The notes under the pieces are model-generated. The model had not been told where the DNA came from, searched no databases, and saw nothing but the letters and a program-made list of their open reading frames with translations. This document shows positions 13,086 through 24,700 of a stretch of DNA of 64,000 bases, in pieces (positions within the stretch are counted from its first letter, which is position 1; each line of letters starts with the position of its first letter). The position numbers and the translations under genes are program-made. Location: NCBI GenBank assembly GCA_038049695.1, contig CP142455.1, forward strand, positions 23,225,501 to 23,289,500, read 5' to 3'. The DNA comes from Cinnamomum chago. Lineage: Eukaryota > Streptophyta > Magnoliopsida > Laurales > Lauraceae.

Positions 13086-13645
13086 GAGAAGCTGAGGGTT
13101 GTTGTTTTGGTTTCAAAAGCTGCACTTCAGTTTATCCAAGGTATGCTTCTTCTGATTTCAGTACGATGGAAGTGTCACCATTGAAGCTCTGTTGGTAGAT
13201 GTTTTTTTCAGCACAACATTCTTTTGGTGCTACTTCCTGATCCTGGCTTCAACAACCATGTCCAGGTTGCACCTCTTCAAGCGAATACACTGTACCTGAA
13301 GAAGTTGAAGCAGCAGGTTTTTAGATCTGTGCTGATGAGTTGGGTTCCATTGTCGAAGGTCATGATGTAAAGAAGTTGAAAGGGCATGTTGGTGTAGAGG
13401 GTGTTGCGAACAAGCTCGCCACATCAACTAACAATGGGATCACTACAACTAATGATGAACTGAAACGCCGACAAGAGATACACGGAATCAACAGGTTCAC
13501 CGAAACTCCGGTGCGGAGTTTTTGGGTGTTTGTATGGGAAGCACTTCATGACACGACTCTCATTATCCTCGCAGCATGTTCCTTCATATCTCTGATTGTT
13601 GGAATTGCCACGCAAGCTCTGATTGTTGGAATTGTGGGGTGGACC
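13086..13645 (+). pseudogene. Captured autoinhibited Ca2+-ATPase (ACA) fragment
   Basis: ACA pumps are P-type plant Ca2+-ATPases held off by an N-terminal calmodulin-binding region. Exon 13086-13140 encodes EKLRVVVLVSKAALQFIQG. A GT..AG intron (13141-13265) follows. The next exon encodes SSEYTVPEEVEAAGF, then ICADELGSIVEGHDVKK, and through GFWVFVWEAL-type sequence (here SFWVFVWEALHDTTL) into TM1 (IILAACSFISLIVGI). This matches the ACA N-terminus through the first membrane helix. A TAG at 13322-13324 replaces the Gln codon between GF and ICADEL. The frame then derails at a small internal duplication (LIVGIATQ/LIVGIVG). The catalytic P-domain is absent. The retained intron shows capture at DNA level. 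Homology is clear; the source gene is not visible here. Confidence 0.85.
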
Positions 13646-13750
13646 AAACAATTGAGGGAGGAATGGAATGGACAAGAAAGTAGCTTTTATGTATAGTAAA
13701 TTTGACCTGGGTGTCTCATATTGGGTTTCTGACCATGCTTCACTTCAAGA

Positions 13751-13831
13751 ATTGTAAACCAACTAATCTGCCATCTATTGGTGAATGCTTAATTGTAAAC
13801 CAACTAATCTGCCATCTATTGGTGAATGCTT
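13751..13831. repeat. 41-bp tandem duplication
   Basis: ATTGTAAACCAACTAATCTG and CCATCTATTGGTGAATGCTT occur twice, at 13751 and 13792, essentially without differences. Confidence 0.95.
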
Positions 13832-14024
13832 ATTGTATTAACCTATTCTGTTTTTAATTGGTTGTGAAACATACATACCAATGTTTATCTTCTCTTGCTC
13901 CCATTTCTTCCTTTTTACACATTTTCTAACATCAATCCTCTTATTTGCTTTCTAATCTACTTGTTATCAATTGCGAAACTAGGTACGGTCAATGAATATT
14001 TGGTCTGCATTATATGGAGTTACT

Positions 14025-14051
14025 CGTGCTCAGCACGGGTTCTTGTGCTAG
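14025..14051 (+). other. Helitron 3' terminus: hairpin plus CTAG
   Basis: CGTGCT and AGCACG form a short stem at 14025-14037. Ten bases later comes CTAG (14048-14051), then T. This is the standard Helitron 3' signature. The same hairpin sequence recurs in the minus-strand Helitrons near 56.04 and 57.45 kb. Confidence 0.7.
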
Positions 14052-14055
14052 TGTA

Positions 14056-16273
14056 TCTATTATTATTATTATATTGAGAGGGACTGATTCCAATTGAGAA
14101 ATCAGTTCCAATTTGTACAATTGATTTTGACCTTTCTAATTTCTTTTGACCGCTCTCAATGCCCTTTATTCCACATCCCTTATCTCACGTTTTTGTTCTA
14201 GGATAAAGCGAAGAGAAATTCTCCCATTTGACCATTTGCTGCCGTCATCTCCTTCATCGAGTTGTAATGTATACCAACTATATGTTATATCTTGATTGAT
14301 TGGTTCTCCTTTTTTTTTTTTTTTTTTTTTTATTCCTTTTTAGATCTAGATTTTGTTTCTCTTTAAACATCTTAATCTCAATTGGTTATGAAGAACATTA
14401 TGTGTACCGACCATTTGTTGTAATGTTATAATGGTTTTCTGCACACCAACTATATGTTAAAATGCTTGAGTCAATTGTCATTGTCTTCGTAAGATCATCA
14501 TAGTATTTTTTATTTCCAGTTCACGCATCCATAATGTATGACAAGGACCTCATTGATTTTGGATTATCATTATGTATGACAAGGACCTCACTTATTCTAT
14601 TGTATGGTGACAGTAACTATGGTGTGTTGAGGAGATAGGGAAGTACAAATGCCACTATAATCTTATGTGATTATGTGATTTCCACAAAAAAGTGTTTCTT
14701 TCTGATGTCCCACTCAAATGGAGCTGTTTAGTGCTTTTCCCTTGTATATTAGATTCCAAATTAAAGGGTTTATGCACGCCGGTTTGATTCCTGTATGTTT
14801 TGCCCCAATTCATCTATTTCTTTATGAGAAATTCTTAGATAAGAGCATTTTTTTGCAATTATTTTATTTGGGTTTTTTAATTAATATTTTACATTGCTGA
14901 ATTACGTGTTCTCAGAAACAGGCCATATGATAGGGAGTTAAAGAGACTGTGGGGGTTCCTACAACTACTCAAACCAAGTGGGTCATCTTAATTTCTTTTT
15001 TCAATATTTTGCATTTGGTTTCTGAGTTACTTGAACATTGTTATTGAAGTATCCAAAGGTTGTTTTTTATTGGGGCTTTTGTTGATCCTGAACATCCTTT
15101 TTTACATTGAATGTGAATTAGTGAATCATTATGCTGTTTCCTTCTTAACTATCAATTTGGATTGTATTCAGTAAAATTAAAGGGTAGTTCAGATGCTTGA
15201 GCTTTTCGGAGCATGGCTTTCCACCATATAGCCTCCCCAGGCCAATGTTCTATTTTTTTTTTCTTTTTTCTTTCCCAATGTTTTAGGATCACTTGTACAT
15301 GTCTCACGTGCAGAAACAAAGCATGCGATACTCTTGTATCTTATAATTCGTTGTGATGTACATAATGTATGCATCGTTTCCATTTTTAGTAAATTTTTTA
15401 CCACAACACAACCACACACAAGCACAACCACCCACACACGCACACAAGATTTAAATAGAAAAAAAGATGGAAAAAATAGAGGAAAAGAAAAGGAAAAGTT
15501 GGTTGATTATTAAAGATATTTACTTAAAGATACTCAAAAGAAAGAGTACAAACATTAAGCGAAACTAGAAAAAATTTAAAATCAGAGATCTAGATCTTTC
15601 CATATATTGAATATAAAGGTTTCTGAAAAGAAAAGAAATGACAAGAATGGTTAGGAAAAGAAGCCCTTTAAACACCAATCAAAATTGTACATAATAAAAA
15701 GGAGAAAAAATGAAAAAAAAAATCTTTGAAAAAAGATAATATACCTAAAATGTAGACGGATTGAACTGATTGGTGTTAAAAACCTTGTACAAGACCCCAT
15801 GATTGAAACCCTAACCTGCATTTCCGAAATCATGTCTAAAATAAATCATCCTCTGTAATGATCTAATAAAAGAATAGCAACAGAAATTATTTACGAAAAA
15901 TACATAAGGATCATATGAGTCATGATGTAATTCTGGTTTTAGAGAGCTTTTAAAGGAGGACAAAATGCATTTAAATCATTTAATTTTTTTTTTCATTTTG
16001 CATTCTAGATGCGGAGATGCATACAGAAATTATTTATAAGTGGATGAATTCTTATTTTCAATGAAAAATACAAATTCCTATTTTCACATCAAGGTACACA
16101 AAGTATTATTAGACAATCTAGAATGTCGTTTCACATCATTGAAAATAATTTACCATTTGACCTATTTTTACCATCTAAATATAATTTAGACTAAATATTA
16201 TTTAAAAATTATATTATTTAAAAATTATATTATTTTAAATATTAATAATTATAGCACGGGCGTATTTTGCTAG
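14056..16273 (+). mobile_element. Non-coding Helitron-like element
   Basis: It starts with TC after A (14055/14056: TCTATTATTATTATTATA) and ends with CTAG followed by T at 16270-16273. The 3' flank AGCACGGGCGTATTTTG is typical of plant Helitrons, although the left arm of the expected hairpin is degenerate. The 2.2-kb interior is AT-rich with no supported gene. It contains poly-T at 14310-14331 and a doubled ATGTATGACAAGGACCTCA near 14534 and 14572. The terminal rules fit, but pairing of these two ends is inferred. Confidence 0.5.
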
Positions 16274-16746
16274 TCTATATGATATTTTCTGTTGTTAGGC
16301 TCTTCACCAAATGTGGTTTTTTTATTTTTTATTTTTTATATGTTACTCTATTTGTTCGATTGAAGGAGTTGCATTTGAAATTTCTCGTCGGAGCAGTTAT
16401 GGTTACTGAATTCTGGTTTGAAAACTGTGTGATTTAGGCTAATGGGACTTCAAAGGGATTGATGGATTGAGAAATGGGATGGGATTGGGTGTGGATAACA
16501 GAGATTAGGTTGAAATATATTGTTTTAGTAGTAAATATGAGATGTCGTATTCTTGATATTGTTTTTAGTATATATTAATTACTACAGTCATTAATGGTAA
16601 ATGGGTTGGGGAAGGATTATAATTTATTAAAGAGGGGGTTAGGTGTAGAGGATATAGAATCTTTTATGTTTAGATGGTAATATCATAATTTTTCATTTGA
16701 GAAACTTAGAGCAAATGGCGAGAGTAATTTGTAATGCACTTACTGT

Positions 16747-17058
16747 TTGGGCTCATTTGGTCGGTTAGAAGTTCTTATGTTTGCTCCTAATTAAAATTCT
16801 TCGGAATTCACTATAAAGCGAGGTCTAAAGAATGAAAATTAAAGAGGTGAGAAGTGAAGGATATAAGGTAGATATGTAGAAGTGAGGCTCACTTTTGTAG
16901 GATTTTATTAGGGTGATGGTTGGGTAATCAACTCCCACTAAAATAAATGAGTATATGGTGGTCATTCTGTAAATTTTCACTTTTACCTTTACCCTTTCAT
17001 AGAAATGCATTGTTTGGAATTCCTAGGAATTCAATACCAAGCAAACAAATGGGGCCAA
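16747..17058. mobile_element. MITE-like inverted-repeat element
   Basis: The left end TTGGGCTCATTTGG and the reverse complement of the right end (TTGGCCCCATTTGT) match over about 12 of 14 bases. The interior has no gene. The right arm carries the palindrome GGAATTCCTAGGAATTC, which also occurs at 19945-19965 (CAATTCCTAGGAATTC), perhaps a relative. I could not define a clean target duplication, so the superfamily is unassigned. Confidence 0.45.
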
Positions 17059-17334
17059 GTATTGAATTAATAAGAACTCATAGTGGAGAGGTTTTTATCA
17101 AGCGAATACCAAAGTTATGCGCAATAATGATATAAGGTGGAATTGTGGACGGCTCCATCACTTTGTTAGTATTTACTTTAGTAGGGTGATGGGTAAGTAC
17201 TAATTTTCTAATATAATCAAGATTATTTGTGGATCTTCACCTTTGATCCTTACTTGAAAGAACGTGAACACCTAGAAGTTTAGTATCGATAATAGACCAT
17301 GTAAAGTGAAATTAGCCATGAAATGTTCAGAGTA

Positions 17335-18540
17335 AAAAGGATTTACGCTTTGTTTTTATTCATGGTTTATCTTTTTACTGGTAATATCTATTTCTTTAAA
17401 TTGGAAAAAACTAATGCAAAAATCAAGCAAAGAGGAAAAAAATCTATATATGGACTTCATCAATCTATAAAAAGATTATGACAGGGCACCTGGAAATTTA
17501 ATTTGTTGGGTTTTAAATGAAATGAATGTTCTAAGAGGTTATATTGAAATTATTAATGACATGTACGGAGGAGTGGTAATGAGTGTGAGACTTACCCGTG
17601 GAGAGACATGTGTGTTTCTAGTAACCATATGTTTGCATTAAGGGTCAGTTCTAAGCCCTTAGCTCTTTGTATTGATTATAGATGAGTTAATTGCTCATAT
17701 TCAATAGGAGGTGCCTTGGTGTATGTTGTTTGCGAATGATAAAATATTGGAGGATGAATCAAGAGATGGTATGTATGCAAAACCCAAGAGATGACGAGAG
17801 ACTTTAGAATCCAAAGGCTTTAAAATAAGTCTTACAAAGACGAAATATATGGATTGCAAATTCAGTGGGCATTTACAAAAAGCTGAAGTTATTGTGAGAA
17901 TTGAAGCTCAGAAGATGCCACAAAGAGATTCTTTCTGTTACTTTAACTTGATAATTAGTAATGATGGGGAGATTGATGAATATGTAGAACATAGGATAAA
18001 AATGGGATGATTGAAGTGGAGACTTGCTTCTAGAGTGCTTTGTGACCAACGAATTCCACCATGATTGAAGGAAAATCTTTATAAGACAGTGATTAGAAGA
18101 AGACTAACTATGATCTATGGAGCAGAATGTTAGTTAATCAAAAAGCAACATATGCACAAAGTAGATGTAGAAGAGATGAGAATGTTGAGGTGGATGTGTG
18201 GTAAAAGTAGAAATGATAAAATTAGATATGAATGTTTTCGAGAGCATTTAGTAGTAGCATCAATAGGGGATAAAATTAGAGAAAGCCGTTTGAGATGGTT
18301 TGGGCATGTCCAACGCAGGCCTACAGCGGTGTCGATAAGGAAAAGTTTGCCATGTAGGTTGATGGCCCACCAAGGGGAAGGGGTAGGCTGAAGAGGACGT
18401 GGATGAAGGTAGTAAAAATGAATCTGAAGAAGTGCAACATATCTGAGTATTTGACTCAAAATAGTTCGGAATGGAGAAACAAAATTCATGTAGCTGACAC
18501 CAACATAGTTTGGACAAGGCTTTGATGATGATCTACTTCA
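17335..18540 (+). pseudogene. RTE-clade LINE reverse transcriptase, dead
   Basis: Translated pieces in shifting frames follow the order of plant RTE-type LINE ORFs: LYMDFINL..KDYDRAPG, then YIEIINDMYGGVV, an internal ..IDELIAHIQ, and the catalytic-loop equivalent PWCMLFANDKIL. They continue with LESKGFKISLTKTKYMDCKFSG and finally EEMRMLRWMCGKSRNDKIRY and RLRWFGHVQRRP. The catalytic triad reads A-N-D instead of A-D-D, and stops are frequent, so it is inactive. The 3' end TTGGACAAGGCTTTGATGATG near 18510-18530 is characteristic of the RTE C-terminus and tail. Confidence 0.8.
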
Positions 18541-20446
18541 TTAAGACAATGGAAGTGTGTACAAAAGTATAACACATGAATAAGTACAATTTCATGGTCA
18601 ACAAAAAGAAACAGGAACCACAGGTTTGGGAATGGCTCTCTTATTGAAGTCAGGAATAGGGTAAGGACTAGATTTATATATCTTGAGGTTTGTCCATATG
18701 GATTCAATATTTCAGTTTGGCCTTCATATTGTAAGCATTAAAGTAGTTGAACAATTAGAAGCTTTACTTCAGCAGTAGCTCCTCTAACTGTGTGCCTAAG
18801 CTTGCCATTTGTTAGTAAATGAAACTCCTAATGCCGATTGCAATAAAATATAAGTTGAAACTCCTCATAGGATACATTCCTATAGAAGGAGACTAGAGAC
18901 ATTCAATAGAGATAAAAGAGGTTTTGTCGAGGTGATAACTACTACAAGGTTGGTCATTTAAGCAAGCATTGTCATCATTGTCACCTCAACCTTATCCTAT
19001 CTTTCTGGGGTCGGCTTGAAGAGTTCTATTATTTAACTATAAAAAAACTATATAACTATCATTATAACTAAAACGGGTATAAGCAACCCCTGAGGGATAC
19101 TTCTGTTCACCTCTGAGACACGGCCACCTTGATTGAAGCACAAGTACTTCTACTCCTTCTAGCCTTCCATTTTATGCATGCATATATTTCTCGGTTTTTC
19201 CAGTGAGGAAGGAACAAATTTGGAAGATAAGAAGGCTTGAGTAACCACTATCTCATTATTGGAACTGGCTGCCCCCATGATGTTTGTCCTTGACTAGGTG
19301 TCCTGGTACAGTTCACATGTAGGCTATGGGCCTCTCCGGGAACCAGTGAGGCTCTTCTATCTTGATTGACTTTCCTTGATGAAATAGGACATCGTGGCTG
19401 TTCTTGTACTTGATTTCATTGACTACAAAAGAAAATGCATGTCTTTCTACCAAAAGAGGAAGTGCGCATACTCTACTCTTGCTCTCTATATATGTTTAAC
19501 TGTATTAATCTCTCTACCCACACCTTTAAAGTAGGTTTGGTTCCAATCTGTGCTTAATGTATGGGGTTCAAGCAGTTCATCACAAGCCCTGCCATATAGA
19601 TACCCTGATCCAATAATCATGCTGTCACTCATGTAAAGGGCTTTGTGTGAATGAAAACTAGGACATAGCAAAAAAGGAGAGGCCAATTATCCACATTCAA
19701 CATGCATGTGTTGCACTTGCTGGCTACATTATCCTGTGTTTTGGGGTGAAGGCCTGATGTGGCTTTGATCTCAAATGTGTGGCACATGCATCTACTTGTA
19801 TAGAGGGTGCTCAAGTAGTGCAAAACTCTTGGTTTTGTAGAGGGAAAAATAAATGTATTCCTCTAAAGAGTTGGCCAATTTTTTTTTTTTTTTTTGTCTT
19901 TGATGAATGTATTTTTTTTTTACTCTTAGGGCCTGTTTGTTGAATTCAATTCCTAGGAATTCTAAGATTTTGAATTTCTGTAAGTGGTTAAAAATGAAAG
20001 ACTGGAAGGTGAACATCCAAAATGACCACCGAATAACCTCATTAGAAATGGAAATTAGATGAAAGGAAGATGGGAAATGAATGTCTAGTCATTACACCGA
20101 AACTTTTAAGAAGAGGAACTTTGGGAGCAATTTCTGTTGTGGTCTCTATGTTCTCAAGAACTTTGGGAGCAGTTTCTGTTGTGGTATCTATGTTCCCCTT
20201 TGTGTGTGTATGTGTCCACCCTTTTTCCGTTACTGGAAGTTCCTTCAAAGGGACATCTCTTTGGTTCTTGGATCCATTTGTAGTGCTGATAGTTACCCAA
20301 ACACAAGTCTACTGCTTTAACCTTTGACGATTATTGCCACAAATATTTGTTTTGGGTATTTACCTTCTCACGAAAATATTGAGATATTTTTCGAATTTTT
20401 CATTTTCAGAATTTCATTGGGAAAATTCTCATAAAATAAAATTTTA
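18541..20446. other. Non-coding; possible RTE-tail fragment near 18.98 kb
   Basis: Around 18975-19022 the sequence TCACCTCAACCTTATCC followed by TGGGGTCGGCTTGAAGAG resembles the 3' tail shared by plant RTE LINEs and their SINE partners. A poly-T tract lies near 19880. I see nothing else that can be supported. Confidence 0.45.
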
Positions 20447-20636
20447 ATCTCAGAAACAAAATAATCTATTGGATACTAGGCATTGTTCATTGCTGGATCT
20501 TCACATGATTAAAATGCTTCAAATCTGCTAAAGAGAAATGAAAATTTTTAATCTCAGAAACATAATAATCTATTGGATACTAGGCATTGCTCATTGCTGG
20601 ATCTTCACATGATTAAAATGCTTCAAATCTGCTAAA
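20447..20636. repeat. Tandem duplication within the NLR relic, period about 105 bp
   Basis: Both copies carry TCTATTGGATACTAGGCATT and GCTGGATCTTCACATGATTA, then AAATGCTTCAAATCTGCTAA. The duplication is younger than the decay of the gene fragment. Confidence 0.9.
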
Positions 20637-20960
20637 TAAAGGCTTTCTTCTACCTTCTTCAATCCCAATTCTTTTCTTTCCTTTTGGTGACAGGATCCCC
20701 CCTATTGGCTATAGCTACAATTGCAAGTGACTAGCCTTTGCACTTGTCCACAATAACAAAAGCTACTGACACTAGCTCTCATGGGCTAGATTTTGTTTGT
20801 ATGAGTGGCAATTTGATGCCTCATAGCGATGCTTTTTTGGAAGAAAATGATGTTCTGCATTAGAATCATGAATCCACACTTGTTTTCATGGTGGGCCATG
20901 CATTTCATCTACTCATCGATGAGATCCTCTACATCTTACTCTACATCACATACTTGTTTT
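20447..20960 (-). pseudogene. NLR relic (CC, NB-ARC and LRR scraps)
   Basis: Nucleotide stretches match the large NLR pseudogene at 39.8-52.9 kb, in the same minus-strand order. 20868-20960 resembles its coiled-coil segment near 52617-52700 (both have CATCRATGAGATCCTCT). 20640-20800 resembles the GLPL-region segment near 46555-46690 (shared CTATAGCTACAATTGCAAGTG and TTCTACCTTCTTC). 20558-20636 resembles an LRR segment near 40078-40140 (shared ATACTAGGCATTGCTC). Most of the gene between these blocks is deleted. The LRR scrap is duplicated in tandem (20447-20530 and 20552-20636). It is a second, much older member of the same family. Confidence 0.7.
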
Positions 20961-21049
20961 ATCCATGTTATCTTTTCAAAATTGCTGTCTTTCCTTTCTA
21001 AGTGCTTTCATTAAGAAGAATCTATGCTGTCCAGCTCGCACTGTATGCA

Positions 21050-21082
<33 letters not shown>

Positions 21083-21639
21083 TCTGCACTTGGTCACTGC
21101 AGCTTATCAATTCAGGGTTGGATCCGCTTGATGGCCTGTTCTCGGTTCTGAATTTTATCACCCCCCTGTTATGGATGTGGAGTAGAATTCCACCATATCA
21201 TAAGGGTCTGTTTTCCCTTCATTATGACTGAATGTGTCGAGATGGCCCATGAGATGCAGCGAGTCCTTTTGGTTGAGGTCTGCAAATACTATTTACCAAT
21301 AAGGCTCATGAGGCAAGGCCAGTCGAAAATAGTCAAGCTTTTTGGATATAGGAAGGCTGGACCCAGCTTCTATTTCAAAGCCTATAGGTCATGGTTTTAA
21401 AACCTCAGTTATACTGTTTTTTCCTTTTTTTCCCCAAGGGCCAATGCATGATGGTTTTAGCCATCACTGATAAGTTTCGTATGGGTTCAGTCCAAAAACT
21501 AATTGTGCTGAAGCTTCATTGTCACCACCTTTACATTCTATCTTGTCAATTTATTTACGTCCAAAAAGCCCAAACAGAAATTACATGAATGATATAAAAT
21601 TTTTTTTCTCTGAACATATCTTGAGAATTTTTCTTTGAG
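20961..21639. other. Non-coding, with a (CA)n microsatellite at 21050-21078
   Basis: No supported gene. The only repeat is an uninterrupted CA run of about 29 bases. Confidence 0.6.
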
Positions 21640-22530
21640 GAAATTACTGGAAAAATCACCTTAGATGTTCAGTGCACCAAAAAGGCCTCATAATTCCTCT
21701 ATAACAGTAATTCACTTGTATTTGAGCAACAATATTTTTGCTCGTGTCAGTTGAGTGACGTTATTGTCGCTTGTCTCTTCTTCTTCCTCATCTTTCTTCC
21801 TCTTCTCCTTGTTTCTCCATCTTTTCCACTTGATTCCTCACCCAACCCGCGAAAAGCTCTATTATTCAATGCTGTGAAATTCTATGCTGTCTAGGCTCGA
21901 TCTGGAAAACCTCATAGCATAAATTCCTCAATAGCGATAGTGAGATCTTGAAACCCCAAGACCCCAAATGATGGAGATGAAGAAGGAGATAAATCCACTG
22001 AAGAAATCCAACATTGTCATTTTTTAGAGAAACCTATTTCATGAAACTAATTTTCTTGCAATGGGTGCCTCTAGATTTTTTAGATGGAGCTCTTTTTTAT
22101 GGGGATGAAGAATTAACTTGTGTTTTTGCGATGGGAAGAAAAAGAGTGTTAGAGGGTGAATGAGAAGTGATTTTTGATGGAAATGGAAGCTTGTGATGTG
22201 GGTTTTCTGATACTGGAAGAAAAAGAGTGTTTGGGTAAAGAGAGAGCTGATTTTGATGGAAGTGGAAGCCTAGTGTGGGATTTTGAGAATGGAAGGGAGA
22301 TGGAAGACCATTGGAGAGAGACTGCGGAGGCAGTGGGTTGGGCGAGAAATGGAGCGGCGTAGATGGAGAAAGAGGAGGGAGAAGAGGAAGAAAAAAGAAG
22401 AAGAAAGACGAGTGACGATATCATCGCGCAACAAAAGTAAAAACGGGCAAGAGGGCCTTTACTTTTACCACTGAACTATGAGTGCCTTTTTGGTGCACGG
22501 GACAGTTAAAGAGATTTTTCCGGTAATTTC
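21640..22530. mobile_element. Non-autonomous MULE-type element with long TIRs
   Basis: The ends are inverted repeats. The left arm GAAATTACTGGAAAAATC and the reverse complement of the right arm (GAAATTACCGGAAAAATC) are nearly identical, and CAGTGCACCAAAAAGGC faces CCGTGCACCAAAAAGGC. Similarity continues with gaps for roughly 180 bp per arm, including purine/pyrimidine-rich tracts. The flanks TTCTTTGAG and TTCTTTTTC agree at 6 of 9 positions, consistent with an eroded 9-bp Mutator-type target duplication. No transposase is present. The serine-rich minus-strand frame at 22149-22424 lies in the right arm and is low in complexity, so I do not treat it as a gene. Confidence 0.65.
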
Positions 22531-24580
22531 TTCTTTTTCTATTGTAAAGAAAAAAAAAAAAAAGATGTCAGTGTAGAACCTATAAATTGGTCGAGATGTA
22601 AAGGTCATGTCTATACAGTATCTACAACACTTTTAAAACCATGGATGACATGGATATTTCAGAATTTCTAACTCTTCTTATTATTTAGTATAATTTTTTA
22701 AGTGGTTTATAATTATTGTATGCTTGACATCTCATCATTCTCCTGTATGCTCAAATCTATTGAAAGGACGCCGGTATCACTTTGATTGATGAACCTTGCT
22801 ACATACACATGGCATGGGTAACATCCTGGGGGTGTATTTGTGGGATGAGAGGAATTTGCAAGAGAGAAAAATTATCTTTATTTTTTGGGCAACCTGTTGT
22901 CCTTCATTTGTTTTGTCGTATTTGAAGGATTCTAATTCTAATGTGGTAGAATCTGACACGCGGCCGGATATTTAAGTGCATTTCGGTGATTGGGAAGCTT
23001 TGCGGATCGCTTTGCCTCTGCCTCTCAACCTAGGATGGAATGTACCGACCTATGGCTCCATTATCTCTTAATTAGGTAGTCTTAAAGAGTCACACTTCTT
23101 CTCAAAGATTTCTTGGCCAAGAAACCCACATCCCCTAATCCATCCGAGTCTTTGACAAGAACATATCAAGTCTTAGTTAAAGTGGGAGTCATGACATGTC
23201 TTGGCCTTTGCCATGCTTAATGTGACATGGGACCTTTGACATGTGGGCCACACGATTTTCTATAGGTATTTGACTCATGTAAATGAAAAAAAAAATAATT
23301 TATTTTTATCGATAAAGAGAATTTCAATTTCCCATGTGAGGGATTGGAATGTAAGATTTCTTTCTGTCCTTTTCAGAAATAGAAATCCACAAACAATACA
23401 ATCTTTTTACAGTTTACTGTACAAATGCACCCAAAAGAAGCCAAATTCCTCATGGATAGATCTTCCAATCTGGTTGGCTTTACAATCATAGTTCAATCCA
23501 TTTGAGGCATGTCCCATCAGATCAGCAGTTCTGGGTCACTGGGCCATTGTTCCTCTTTGGAGTTTAGGGAATTACCAGTTTATGACAAATGTTGGCAGCG
23601 TCCCTAATGGCTTTTCCACAAAAAAAAAATAGAAGGCTAAATTGGAAAAAAAATTCATTTTTTTCCAAACAATAGAGAGGGCCTACTTGCAGCATGCCAC
23701 CTTAGTGCTCTTAAACCTCATAGTGCCACATAAGAGAAGCGATATTGGACAGGATCAGGATGCGACCCTTACCAGAGCAGCTCTACCGATTGCAACAGAT
23801 ACTTCAATCGAAATAACTTCGCTGGCTTATGAGGGATAAGAATAATAATTTTGATGCTGCGCCAAACAAACTCTCACAGATGCCATGTGTCATCACATAT
23901 TAAAAAAGAAAGTCAGATTTGAATGGATTCCATATTTAAAAGAAACTTTCAATCCCTTAATCTTAGGAATCTCATGCCAATCCTCCTCCACCCTCTCAAT
24001 CAAAATCCAAAAAACTTGGCTAGAGTATTCGCTTTTCCCCAAAACCCGCGTTCCTATCAAATTTGTATATCTTTCCTTGAGAGGTTAAACGTGCTACCAA
24101 ACAAATTCTCTCTTTCACGTAAAAATAGATGCCAAGTTTGGGAGCATTCCACACGGCTGGTTTGAATGAAATAGAAATGGTCATTTCTTCACATAGGCAG
24201 TATATTAATGTCTATTCATTTCTATCCCGAACTTATTTCCTAAAATCTATTCATACCTATCCCCTAAAGTTTCTCTTAATCACGTTATATAAAGTTTTCA
24301 CACGTTTGAATCAAATAGCTTCCAAATAGAGCTAAGTCAAATAGTTTCCACACGTTTAAAAATGTATGAAGTAAATCTTCTCCACTTTCTCTAAGTCAAA
24401 TATCTTGATAAATCTTTACCATAAAAACTCCCTAAATATCTACTGCTTAGATCCTTGAATGATTATACCTTCCTACGATTTCAAGATTCAAAGTTCTAAT
24501 CTTCTTAGTTAAATCAAATTGAATAGGCGGGCTTTATTGACCTCATCCTTCCAAATAACCCGAGGGGCCGCCCGCTGGGT
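22531..24580. other. Non-coding stretch without recognised features
   Basis: Several open frames of 60-80 codons exist, but none resembles a known family or has coding character. Confidence 0.5.
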
Positions 24581-24700
24581 GGGGGGGGGGGGGGGGTATC
24601 ATCATCATCCTAACCACTTGGTTAGCAGCCTCCGAAAAACTATACAGTTGATCCAATGGTCTATCTCATTTGCATGGGCGCTAAACATGGGATTGGTAAC

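Larger units (their letters stand above)
4632..14051 (+). mobile_element. Large Helitron (RepHel + RPA) with captured host gene
   Basis: The block contains in order a Helitron RepHel gene, an RPA-like gene, about 1.6 kb of non-coding DNA, a captured Ca2+-ATPase fragment, and a 3' end with hairpin plus CTAG at 14048-14051 followed by T. That order matches autonomous plant Helitrons, which integrate between A and T and end in CTRR. The 3' hairpin is placed well. The 5' TC end is not located, so the left coordinate is the first supported exon, not the true boundary. Both proteins are broken, so this copy is no longer autonomous. Assigning the 3' end at 14051 to this element rather than the next one (16273) is inference. 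Confidence 0.75.
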
